Shown one piece after another: positions 1 to 7,599 of a stretch of 64,000 nucleotides of DNA (its first letter is position 1; every line of letters starts with the position of its first letter). The translations under genes were made by a program, and so were the position numbers. Where the stretch lies: contig JBCCDU010000014.1 of the NCBI GenBank assembly GCA_039030715.1, positions 1-64,000 on the forward strand, in the 5' to 3' direction. Below the pieces are notes generated by a model. The model saw only the letters and a program-made list of their open reading frames with translations. It was not told the origin of the DNA and did no database searches. The stretch comes from Thermohalobaculum sp039030715 (lineage in GTDB: Bacteria > Pseudomonadota > Alphaproteobacteria > Rhodobacterales > Rhodobacteraceae).

Positions 1-663
1 GAGATCTTCATCGACATGCACAAGGAAGGCGCAGGCTTCCGCGCGATGATGAACAACTTCGCCATCGCGGTCTCGATGGGCCTGCAATACGGCGTGCCGC
101 TGGAGGAGTTTGTCGACGCCTTCACCTTCACCCGGTTCGAGCCGGCGGGGATTGTGACCGGCAACGAGTCGATCAAGAACGCGACCTCGATCCTGGATTA
201 CATCTTCCGCGAACTGGCGGTCAGCTATCTCGACCGCACGGATCTGGCCCATGTCGAGCCCGAGGGCGAACGCTTCGATGCGCTGGGTCAAGGCGTGAAC
301 GAAGGGGTCGCGAATGTGACGGAGGTGAAGGAGGAGGCGGTAAACTCGGCCCTCGACCTCGTGAAGCATCTCTCGCCCGGCTTTCACCGCAAGCGGCTGC
401 CCAAGGAGTTGCGGGTCTATCAAGGCGGCCAGACGGCGGAGGCAGCACAGCCCCAGATGATGGCAGGCACCGCAGCGGCGGCCCCTATCGCACCAACCGC
501 AGCAATCGCGGCAGCGGGCGCCACGGTCATGAGCCGCGTGGCTGAAGCTCGCGCCAAGGGCTTCGAGGGCGATGCCTGCGGTGATTGCGGCAACTACACG
601 CTGGTGCGCAACGGCACCTGCATGAAGTGCAACACCTGCGGCGCGACGAGCGGGTGCAGTTGA
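1..663 (+). CDS. nrdJ: Vitamin B12-dependent ribonucleotide reductase, C-terminal part (5' end outside window)
   Basis: The frame is open from base 1 to a TGA at 661-663, giving about 220 residues of a longer protein. The residues match the end of the long (about 1200 aa) class II reductases: a conserved MHKEGAGFRAMMNNFAIAVS stretch, then a low-complexity Ala/Pro linker, then a cysteine-rich tail (CGDC, CMKC, CGAT, ending SGCS). In this family the tail cysteines pass electrons from thioredoxin to the active site. The enzyme makes deoxyribonucleotides using adenosylcobalamin and works with or without oxygen. A strong intrinsic terminator follows at 768-795. Two shorter class II homologues lie at 7600-9852 and 12204-13943, so this is one of three in 14 kb. 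Family assignment is firm; the start is not in the window. Confidence 0.93.
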   Translation, partial: EIFIDMHKEGAGFRAMMNNFAIAVSMGLQYGVPLEEFVDAFTFTRFEPAGIVTGNESIKNATSILDYIFRELAVSYLDRTDLAHVEPEGERFDALGQGVNEGVANVTEVKEEAVNSALDLVKHLSPGFHRKRLPKELRVYQGGQTAEAAQPQMMAGTAAAAPIAPTAAIAAAGATVMSRVAEARAKGFEGDACGDCGNYTLVRNGTCMKCNTCGATSGCS

Positions 664-767
664 TTAAGCAGAGTGAGTGCAGGGCAATTGCGCCCTGCCG
701 GGGGAACAGTTCAGGCCGCAGGCGTAGACTACCGGGCAGTAGTAAAAGACCATTGGCTTGAGGACTC

Positions 768-795
768 GGGGGCGCTTCGGTGCCCCCTCTTTTTT
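768..795 (+). terminator. Rho-independent terminator downstream of nrdJ
   Basis: An 8-bp GC-rich stem (GGGGGCGC at 768-775 with GTGCCCCC at 780-787, one G-U pair) closes a TTCG tetraloop and is followed at once by a T-rich run (788-795). It lies about 105 bases after the nrdJ stop and about 80 before hisC, so it separates the two transcription units. Confidence 0.85.
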
Positions 796-876
796 GCGCG
801 GTGCGCGGCAGAGGCGGCCCTTCTCAACGCGCCTGCGATTGTGTAGACGGGCCACAGCAGTTGAGAGCGGCAGGTT

Positions 877-1959
877 ATGACCCTTCATCCGACCATCACG
901 CCCCGGCCGGGGGTGCTCGATATCTCGCCCTATGTGGGCGGCGAGAGCGAGGCCAAGGGCGCCAACCGTGTCTTCAAGCTGAGCGCGAACGAGAACCCGC
1001 TGGGGCCGAGCGTTCAGGCGATCGAAGCATTCCGGGCAACCGGGGAGACGCTGGGCCTTTATCCCGATGGCGGGCATCTGGCGCTGCGCCAGGCGATTGC
1101 GGAGGTTCATGGGATCGAGCCGGAGCGCATCGTCTGCGGGTCTGGCTCGGACGAGATCATCTCGCTCCTGTGCAAGGCTTACTCCGGCCCTGGGGACGAA
1201 GTGCTTTATTCGCGCCACGGCTTCCTGATGTACGCAATCTCGGGCCTTGCTGCGGGGGCAACCCCTGTGACCGCGCCCGAGACGGATCTGACCGCCGATA
1301 TCGACGCACTGATTGCGGCGATGACCTATCGCACGCGGCTGGTCTTTCTGGCCAACCCGAACAACCCCACCGGCACGATGGTTCCGATGGCCGAGGTCGA
1401 GCGCCTGGCCGATGCCATCCCGCCCCGCGCGCTGCTGGTGCTCGACAGCGCCTATGCGGAGTATGTGGAGGGCTATGACGGCGGCATCGCGCTGGTGCGC
1501 GCCCGCGAAAACGTGGTGATGACGCGGACATTCTCGAAGATCTACGGCCTCGGCTCGCAGCGGTTGGGCTGGGGATACGCGCCGGAGCATGTCGTCGATG
1601 TGTTGAACCGGGTGCGCGGCCCCTTCAACGTGACCAGTGGGGCGCTGGCAGCGGGCGAGGCCGCGATGCGCGACCAGGATTGGATCGCCCATTGCCGTGC
1701 CGAGAATGCCAAATGGCGTGCCTGGCTGGCGGAGGAACTGGCTGCACTCGGTATCGCGACCGCCCAAAGTTTCGGCAATTTCGTCCTGGCGAAGATCGGA
1801 GAGGGTGCAGCCGCCTGCCACGATCATCTGGCCGTCCGCGGCGTGTTGGTCAGGCGGATGGACGGCTATGGCCTCGCCCCGCATCTGCGGATCAGCATCG
1901 GCGATGAGGAGGGCTGCCGCGCCGTGATCGAGGGGGTGCGCGATTGGCAGAGCCAGTGA
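877..1959 (+). CDS. hisC: Histidinol-phosphate aminotransferase (HisC family)
   Basis: A 360-aa PLP-dependent fold-type I aminotransferase. The N-terminal KLSANENPLGPS motif, the NPNNPTGT substrate/PLP loop (about residues 164-171) and the PLP-lysine segment TFSKIYGLGSQRLGWGYAP are all present, and the length is normal for the family. HisC converts histidinol phosphate and 2-oxoglutarate to imidazole-acetol phosphate and glutamate. Family members beside a prephenate dehydrogenase gene may also transaminate aromatic precursors. The dehydrogenase gene overlaps the 3' end, so the two are probably translationally coupled, which favours a dual or aromatic role here; that is inference. Confidence 0.93.
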   Translation: MTLHPTITPRPGVLDISPYVGGESEAKGANRVFKLSANENPLGPSVQAIEAFRATGETLGLYPDGGHLALRQAIAEVHGIEPERIVCGSGSDEIISLLCKAYSGPGDEVLYSRHGFLMYAISGLAAGATPVTAPETDLTADIDALIAAMTYRTRLVFLANPNNPTGTMVPMAEVERLADAIPPRALLVLDSAYAEYVEGYDGGIALVRARENVVMTRTFSKIYGLGSQRLGWGYAPEHVVDVLNRVRGPFNVTSGALAAGEAAMRDQDWIAHCRAENAKWRAWLAEELAALGIATAQSFGNFVLAKIGEGAAACHDHLAVRGVLVRRMDGYGLAPHLRISIGDEEGCRAVIEGVRDWQSQ

Positions 1960-2924
1960 TCTTTCGCCACGTCGCGCTGATCGGGCTGGGTCTGATCGGC
2001 TCTTCCATCGCCCATGCCGCGATGCGTGCGGGGGCTGCGGGCCGGATCACCGGTTATGCCCGCTCGCCCGAGACGCGCGCGACAGCGGCCAAGCTGGGCT
2101 TTTGCGAAGTGCTAGAGACCGCGGCGGAGGCCGTCGAGGGTGCAGATTGCGTGATCCTCTGCGTGCCGGTCGGTGCCTGCGGACCCGTGACCGCCGAAAT
2201 TGCGCAACATCTGGCCCCGGGCGCCGTGCTCAGCGATGTCGGCTCGGTCAAGCAGGATTTGATCGCGGCGGTGTCTCCCCAAGTGCCAGAGGGCGTGCAT
2301 TTCGTACCCGCTCATCCGATGGCGGGCACCGAGCATTCTGGCCCGGAGTCCGGCTTTGCCACCCTCTTTGACAATCGCTGGTGCATTCTGACACCTCTGA
2401 GGATCGAGGATGCGGATGCTGCGGAGCGACTGGAGCGGTTCTGGCAGGCTTTGGGCGCGCGTACCACCCGGATGGCGCCGGATCACCACGATCTGGTCTG
2501 CGCTGTGACCAGCCATGTGCCTCATGCCATCGCCTACACCATGGTGGGCGTGGCGGATGATATGCGCCGGGTGACCGACCGCGAGGTGGTTGAATTCTCC
2601 GCTGCGGGCTTTCGGGATTTCACCCGGATCGCGGCCTCCGATCCGACGATGTGGCGCGATGTTTTCCTGAACAATCGCGAGGCCGTGCTGGATGTGTTGG
2701 GTCGGTTCACCGAAGAGCTGATGCAGGTGCAATCGGCGATCCGGGGCGGGGATGGCGACTTCCTGTTCGACTATTTCACGCGCACCCGCGAGATCCGTCG
2801 AGGTATCATCGATGCGGGTCAGGACACGGGCGCACCCGATTTTGGGCGCATCGGTACGACAGCGACGTCGGAAGACGCCCATGACGATCATGTGGAAGAG
2901 TTGATGAGGCCGCTTCGTCGATGA
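1944..2924 (+). CDS. Prephenate/arogenate dehydrogenase (TyrA/TyrC family)
   Basis: About 326 aa. The N-terminal Rossmann motif GLGLIGSS binds NAD(P), and HPMAGTEHSG is the family substrate-site signature, followed by the helical C-terminal domain. It oxidatively decarboxylates prephenate or arogenate in tyrosine synthesis. Two starts are possible: TTG at 1944, with a GAGGGGG ribosome site about 8 bases upstream, and GTG at 1956, which overlaps the hisC stop as GTGA but has no visible ribosome site. I prefer 1944. The downstream extensin-like gene overlaps the stop as ATGA, so hisC, this gene and the next form a tight operon. Confidence 0.92.
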   Translation: MAEPVIFRHVALIGLGLIGSSIAHAAMRAGAAGRITGYARSPETRATAAKLGFCEVLETAAEAVEGADCVILCVPVGACGPVTAEIAQHLAPGAVLSDVGSVKQDLIAAVSPQVPEGVHFVPAHPMAGTEHSGPESGFATLFDNRWCILTPLRIEDADAAERLERFWQALGARTTRMAPDHHDLVCAVTSHVPHAIAYTMVGVADDMRRVTDREVVEFSAAGFRDFTRIAASDPTMWRDVFLNNREAVLDVLGRFTEELMQVQSAIRGGDGDFLFDYFTRTREIRRGIIDAGQDTGAPDFGRIGTTATSEDAHDDHVEELMRPLRR

Positions 2925-3676
2925 GCCTTTTGGGCTTCCTCCAGGCTACCACAACGGCGGCGCTGCTGACGGCGCCCCTGCCGCCGGAGCGGCCGAGTGT
3001 GCTGCCACCGACACCAGCAGGCGAGCGGGCGGAGACCGCCGATCGCGTTCCCCTGCCGCCCGCGCGTCCTCAACGGTTGGCTGCGACACCTGCCGTCCCC
3101 GTGACCTCTGCGCCCAGCGGTGCCGATGTGGTGCCCGGTGTGGCGCTGGGAGGGCTGATCTGCCGCGATCCGCGTCTGAAAGGCGAGCGTCGTCCGGATG
3201 TCGTCTCCAGCAGCCAGGCCTGCGGGATCCTGAACCCGGTGAAGGTCAGCGAGATCGCCGGCGTGCGACTTTCCACCCCTGCCATCCTGAATTGTCCGAC
3301 GGCACGGCGGGTGGCCGATTGGCTGTCCGGCGTTGCGCAGCCTGCCGCGAAGGCACGTCTGGGTGCGCCGATCCGCGAGATCTGGGTGATGGGAAGCTAT
3401 AGCTGCCGCACGCGAAACCATCTGCCCGGCGCGCGGATTTCGGAGCATGGCAAGGGCCGGGCAATCGATATCGGCGGGGTCACGCTCGGCAATGGCGAAC
3501 GGCTGACCGTAAGCAACGATTGGAACAATGGCGAGCGCGGAGAGTTCCTGCGAGAGCTGCACGGCAAAGCCTGTGGACTGTTCCATACCGTGCTGGGGCC
3601 CAATGCGGACCGGCATCATCGAAACCATTTCCACTTCGATACAGCCCAGCGCGGTGGCAATCCCTACTGCCGCTGA
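2921..3676 (+). CDS. Extensin-like C-terminal domain protein
   Basis: 251 aa. A hydrophobic N-terminus and a Pro/Ala-rich linker (about residues 20-75) precede an extensin-like C domain (about 110-251) with ISEHGKGRAIDIGG and HRNHFHFD motifs, whose His/Asp residues look like a metal site, and paired cysteines (CRTR, KACGLFH, NPYCR). It is probably an exported envelope protein with a peptidase-like fold; its substrate is unknown to me. It starts on the ATGA overlapping the dehydrogenase stop, so it is translated with the hisC group although the function looks unrelated. The minus-strand DUF2125 gene ends only three bases away. Confidence 0.85.
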   Translation: MSLLGFLQATTTAALLTAPLPPERPSVLPPTPAGERAETADRVPLPPARPQRLAATPAVPVTSAPSGADVVPGVALGGLICRDPRLKGERRPDVVSSSQACGILNPVKVSEIAGVRLSTPAILNCPTARRVADWLSGVAQPAAKARLGAPIREIWVMGSYSCRTRNHLPGARISEHGKGRAIDIGGVTLGNGERLTVSNDWNNGERGEFLRELHGKACGLFHTVLGPNADRHHRNHFHFDTAQRGGNPYCR

Positions 3677-3679
3677 GGG

Positions 3680-4705
3680 TCAGAGCGGCGGCGCCACACG
3701 CGGCGCGTCCGCCACGGCGACGGGGCCGATACGCACCTTGCCCCCGGAAAGCCGCAGCGGCACATCCAGCGTATCGCCCCCGCCCGCCAGCAGGGCGACG
3801 AATTCCAACGCTTCCTCGATTGCATCTAAGACATCTCGGCTCACAGCACCGGAGTCGCGGGCAACCTTTATCATCTGGCGCCAGTTCCGCAGCCTCAGCT
3901 TCACTTTACCCTCGGGAAAGCCTGCGCGGTCGACTTGGAAACTGCCCGTGGCCTCGACGCTTAGTTCGCCCCAGGTGAGGCGTGCGGTCTTGACGGTTGC
4001 GGCGGCCAGTGCCAGGCGTCCGTCCTCCAGCGCATGACGGTCCAGTGGGGCGCGAAACGCGCCATGCCCCTCGATCCGCAATGCGTCCAGCTTCGGTTCC
4101 AATAATCCAGTGGGATCAATCGCTTCGATGATGGGTTTCGGTAGATCCACGCCCTGGGCATCGACCAGCAGATCGTAGGCGTTTGCCGGCCCTGTTTCGG
4201 GTGCGCGTTCAGTGACCTGAACCCCCAGGATCTCCGCCTCCGCTGTCCAGCCGGATTGCGATTCCAGTCGGATCGCGCGGCCCTCGGCCTTGGCATCCAG
4301 CAGCGGCAGGGCTGGTTCCGGGCGCAGAGCGAGGCTGGCCGCGAGTGTTTCGTGGGTGATATCGACCCGTTCGCCCGGTACGGCCAGGCGATGGGCTTCG
4401 GGCAGCGAGACGCGGATGCGCGTGGGGGTTTGCGCCGCGCCCTCGACCGATACGACCGGCAGTGCCCAGGCCCATCCAGTGCGCGGATCGGCCAGCGCGA
4501 TGTCGGAGATTCGGCGATCGAGCCGGAACGGAAACCCCTGCACATCGATCGCCCCATGTTCGGCCTGCCAGCCAGCCTCGCGCCGCTCTTCGAACCAAGT
4601 ACTGATCGCGGTTTCCTGACCGACGGCCAGCAGTGACCACCACGCGAACCAGCCGATTGCGCCCAGGACAACAAGGCCCAATCCCCATTTCATCAAACGC
4701 TTCAT
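3680..4705 (-). CDS. DUF2125 domain-containing protein
   Basis: About 341 aa from the ATG at 4705; a GTG at 4717 would add four residues. An N-terminal basic stretch and one membrane helix (about residues 8-25) anchor the protein, and the rest is a beta-rich periplasmic domain of the alphaproteobacterial DUF2125 type (repeated short amphipathic strands, few cysteines). I know of no assigned function. The gene is convergent with the extensin-like gene and divergent from the ChaC-like gene, and seems to be a single unit. Confidence 0.78.
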   Translation of the reverse strand: MKRLMKWGLGLVVLGAIGWFAWWSLLAVGQETAISTWFEERREAGWQAEHGAIDVQGFPFRLDRRISDIALADPRTGWAWALPVVSVEGAAQTPTRIRVSLPEAHRLAVPGERVDITHETLAASLALRPEPALPLLDAKAEGRAIRLESQSGWTAEAEILGVQVTERAPETGPANAYDLLVDAQGVDLPKPIIEAIDPTGLLEPKLDALRIEGHGAFRAPLDRHALEDGRLALAAATVKTARLTWGELSVEATGSFQVDRAGFPEGKVKLRLRNWRQMIKVARDSGAVSRDVLDAIEEALEFVALLAGGGDTLDVPLRLSGGKVRIGPVAVADAPRVAPPL

Positions 4706-4806
4706 CGTGCCGCTCACTTAGTTTTGACGCATCGACAATGCGCACGTTATAGACTCCGCCTGCGAAGGGAAGCATCCGCCAAGTGCGGAGCGATCAGGTA
4801 GGATCA

Positions 4807-5361
4807 ATGGCAACCGGCGAATTCTGGGTCTTTGGCTACGGCTCGCTGATGTGGAAAACCGGGTTCGAATATCTCGAACGCCGGGTGGCGCGATTGAACG
4901 GGTACCGCCGCGCCTTCAGCCTGACCTCGATCCGTTATCGCGGCTCGCCCGACAATCCGGGGCTGGTGCTGGGGCTGGATTGGGATCCAGAGAGAAGCTG
5001 CACCGGCACAGCCTTCCGTGTCTGCGCCAGCAAAGCCGACGAGGTGCGCGAGTATCTCAGCGACCGCGAGCTGATCACCCGCAGCTATTTCGAAATTTGC
5101 GCGCCGGTGACGCTGCTGTGCGAAGGTCCGGGGCAGGGCGCACCGGTCACAGCACTGACCTATGTGCTAGACCGGACGCATGAGCAATATGCGGGGCATC
5201 TGAGCCAGGCTGAGCAGGCAGCGCGCATCCGGTCGGCAAGCGGACCGATGGGACCGAATATCGAGTATTTCGACAACACCGTCGCCCATCTGGCCGAAAT
5301 CGGCATCGACGACCCGGACCTGATTGATCTGGCCCGGGCGATCCGTCAGGATCCGGCTTAG
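4807..5361 (+). CDS. Gamma-glutamylcyclotransferase, ChaC-like
   Basis: 184 aa from ATG 4807; GTG at 4783 in the same frame is less likely because the GGTAGGA ribosome site sits just before 4807. The GYGSLMW motif near residue 10 is the ChaC/GGCT substrate-loop signature, and the acidic ELITRSYFE region fits the catalytic glutamate segment. ChaC-type enzymes cleave gamma-glutamyl peptides, in particular glutathione, to 5-oxoproline and Cys-Gly in the cytoplasm. The stop overlaps the stop of the convergent nfeD-like gene. Confidence 0.88.
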   Translation: MATGEFWVFGYGSLMWKTGFEYLERRVARLNGYRRAFSLTSIRYRGSPDNPGLVLGLDWDPERSCTGTAFRVCASKADEVREYLSDRELITRSYFEICAPVTLLCEGPGQGAPVTALTYVLDRTHEQYAGHLSQAEQAARIRSASGPMGPNIEYFDNTVAHLAEIGIDDPDLIDLARAIRQDPA

Positions 5362-5825
5362 GAACTGCGACGAAGCTGGAGGAGCATCCCCTCGGTCGCG
5401 GTAATCTCAAGCTCTTCGCCCTCTGCGGGCGTTGTCGTGCCCGGCGCCAGCCGCCCCCTCCAACGGATGCCGTCGACTTCGACCGGACCCATATCGGCCT
5501 GGAAAGGGCCCGCGACGACCGCCTTTCGTCCGATCAGGGCGGCGGCGCGGTTATTGAGGGGCCCGTCTTGCTCTGACGGTCCGCGCTTTTTGACGATGGC
5601 ATAGCCCACCAAAGTGTAGACCAGCGCGCAGATCGCGAAGAGTGCAACCTGGCTGGTCCCGCCCAGGTCCGCCACCACCAGTACACCCGCGACCGAAACC
5701 GCCGCCAATGCGAGCCAGAGCAGGAAGTAGCTGAAGGTCACCAGCTCCAGCGCACCCAGCGCCAGAGCGAACGCAACCCACCACCACGGCGATATTCCAT
5801 CGAGAAAGGAAAACATCACAGCCAT
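5358..5825 (-). CDS. NfeD family membrane protein
   Basis: 155 aa. About three N-terminal membrane helices (residues about 10-85) are followed by a small OB-fold domain (about 95-155) typical of short NfeD proteins. It starts three bases after the stomatin-type gene stops, the standard stomatin/NfeD operon, in which the two proteins form a membrane-microdomain complex. Its stop codon shares bases with the stop of the convergent ChaC-like gene. Confidence 0.88.
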   Translation of the reverse strand: MAVMFSFLDGISPWWWVAFALALGALELVTFSYFLLWLALAAVSVAGVLVVADLGGTSQVALFAICALVYTLVGYAIVKKRGPSEQDGPLNNRAAALIGRKAVVAGPFQADMGPVEVDGIRWRGRLAPGTTTPAEGEELEITATEGMLLQLRRSS

Positions 5826-5828
5826 GAC

Positions 5829-6758
5829 TTACCCTTTCTTCAGTGCGCCGGTCAGTTCGGCAACACCCGCGACTGCACCTGCGATACCCGCAGCATCCAT
5901 CGGCATCAGCACGGTCTTGGAGTTCGTGCTGGACGCGATCTGCGCAATCGCCTTGGTGTATTCCTGCGCCACGAAGTAGTTCAGGGCCTGCACATTGCCC
6001 TCGGCCACGGCGGTCGAGACCATCGCGGTCGCTTTCGCCTCGGCCTCCGCCTCGCGCTCGCGTGCCTCGGCGTCGAGGAAGGCGGCTTCCTTGCGGCCCT
6101 CAGCCTCGCGGATCTGGCTTTCGCGCACACCTTCGGCCTTCAGAATGGCGGATTGCTTCTCGCCTTCGGCGGTCAGGATCTCGGCGCGTTTCTCCCGCTC
6201 GGCCTTCATCTGACGGCCCATCGCCTCAGTGATATCCATAGGAGGCTGCAGATCCTTGATCTCGACACGGGTGACTTTCACGCCCCAGGGCTGGGCCGCC
6301 TGGTCGATGATGCCCAGCAGCTTGGTGTTGATCATGTCGCGGTTGGACAGCACGTCATCCAAATCCATCGCACCGATCACCGACCGGATATTGGTCATCG
6401 AGAGGTTCTGCAGAGCCCGGTTCAGATCGCGCACTTCATAGGAAGCCTGTGCCGCATCGACGACCTGAAAGAACGCAACCGCATCGGCCCGAACGGGGGC
6501 GTTGTCGCGGGTGATGACCTCCTGGCTGTCGATGTCCAGAACGGTTTCCATCATGTTCACGCGGTTGCCGACCTGATCGATCAGGGGGATCAGAAAACGC
6601 AATCCGGGGCGCAAGGTCATCGTGTATCTGCCGAACCGTTCCACGGTCCAGTTTTCGCCCTGTGGCACGGTCCTGACCGCGCGGCTGACGATAATGACGA
6701 CAAAAATGACCAGAATGATCAGTGCAATCGGAAACGCCTCGAGAATGCTCAGATCCAT
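5829..6758 (-). CDS. SPFH/Band 7 (stomatin-like) membrane protein
   Basis: 309 aa from ATG 6758, which has a GAGGGAGAAGGG ribosome site; a TTG 18 bases upstream is possible but unlikely. One N-terminal membrane helix (about residues 5-25), then an SPFH domain with the PQGENWTVERFGRY and FLIPLIDQV segments, then a long Glu/Ala/Arg-rich coiled coil (about 190-250) and a short hydrophobic tail. Stomatin-type proteins oligomerise at the inner membrane. Paired with NfeD immediately downstream. Confidence 0.92.
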   Translation of the reverse strand: MDLSILEAFPIALIILVIFVVIIVSRAVRTVPQGENWTVERFGRYTMTLRPGLRFLIPLIDQVGNRVNMMETVLDIDSQEVITRDNAPVRADAVAFFQVVDAAQASYEVRDLNRALQNLSMTNIRSVIGAMDLDDVLSNRDMINTKLLGIIDQAAQPWGVKVTRVEIKDLQPPMDITEAMGRQMKAEREKRAEILTAEGEKQSAILKAEGVRESQIREAEGRKEAAFLDAEAREREAEAEAKATAMVSTAVAEGNVQALNYFVAQEYTKAIAQIASSTNSKTVLMPMDAAGIAGAVAGVAELTGALKKG

Positions 6759-6925
6759 ATTTCCCTTCTCCCTCAAAACCTCGGCTGATGCGCCGATCTA
6801 GTATCTATATGGGCGGAAAACACAACAATTTGAAGAGGCTTTGCGTCTGAGCGGGCAGATCCGGTTGCAGAATCAAGCGGCTAGGAAGGGAAAAATCCAT
6901 CCTGATCCGGGCTCTCCAAGCGCTG

Positions 6926-7594
6926 TTAGTCTACGGTACAAGCCAAAGTGCGAGAGATATGGGCAAGCGGGCGCCCGCTCTCTGCCGCCCATTGGTTAAA
7001 GGCCGCCTGAACGGCAGCCATGTCGCGCTGGCTCGAGGGCGCCTTGCCCACCACACCCTCGCGGATCAGGGCTTTTACCACGTCCCCGCCCAGCATGTAG
7101 CCATCGCGGCCCAGATAACGCAGGGCATACATTCCGGTATTTCCGCCGATCCGCGCGCCACGCTTTTTCAGCACCAAAAGCAGGCCCGCGAAGTCCTCCC
7201 CCGGCCAGTCCGCAAAGAACCGTCCCGCGCTGCCATGTTCTTTCGCCAGATCGCTGAGGAAGATCGCGTTATCACGGACCGAGAGGAGTTTTTGCGCATG
7301 TCGGATCACCCGCGTATCTTTCAGCAGAGTATCCAAATCGTCGTCTGACATCGAAGCGCAGCGCCCGACCCGGAACTGCCAGAGCGCGTCCTGGATACCC
7401 TCCCATTTGTTCTCGACCACTTTCCAGTTTAGCCCGGTTTGAAAGATCCCGCGCGAGAAGGTGGCGAGCCAGCGGTCGTCGGGGATCGCGGCCACTTCGT
7501 CCGGGCTTTTCAGCTTCGGTAATGTCGCTTCGAACGCGGCCCGACCGCCCTTGCGGGCCGCAGCGATCTCGAACAGGTCTTCAAACTGATGCAT
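6926..7594 (-). CDS. DNA-3-methyladenine glycosylase I (TAG)-like protein
   Basis: 222 aa from ATG 7594; ATG 7609 is also in frame and would overlap the RNR stop. The segment FQTGLNWKVVENKWEG aligns with the TAG motif around QAGLSW, and the rest fits the helix-hairpin-helix glycosylase fold, so a base-excision role is likely. By eye it lacks the glutamate that precedes that motif in E. coli TAG and the zinc-binding Cys/His residues, so substrate range and activity may differ. It starts about five bases after the reductase ends and is probably cotranscribed with it. Confidence 0.75.
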   Translation of the reverse strand: MHQFEDLFEIAAARKGGRAAFEATLPKLKSPDEVAAIPDDRWLATFSRGIFQTGLNWKVVENKWEGIQDALWQFRVGRCASMSDDDLDTLLKDTRVIRHAQKLLSVRDNAIFLSDLAKEHGSAGRFFADWPGEDFAGLLLVLKKRGARIGGNTGMYALRYLGRDGYMLGGDVVKALIREGVVGKAPSSQRDMAAVQAAFNQWAAESGRPLAHISRTLACTVD

Positions 7595-7599
7595 CGCGT

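Noticed and set aside
664..1884. Long minus-strand open frame (406 codons) opposite hisC
   Set aside because: Its codons mirror the hisC frame, it has no domain or ribosome site, and hisC is a clear gene.
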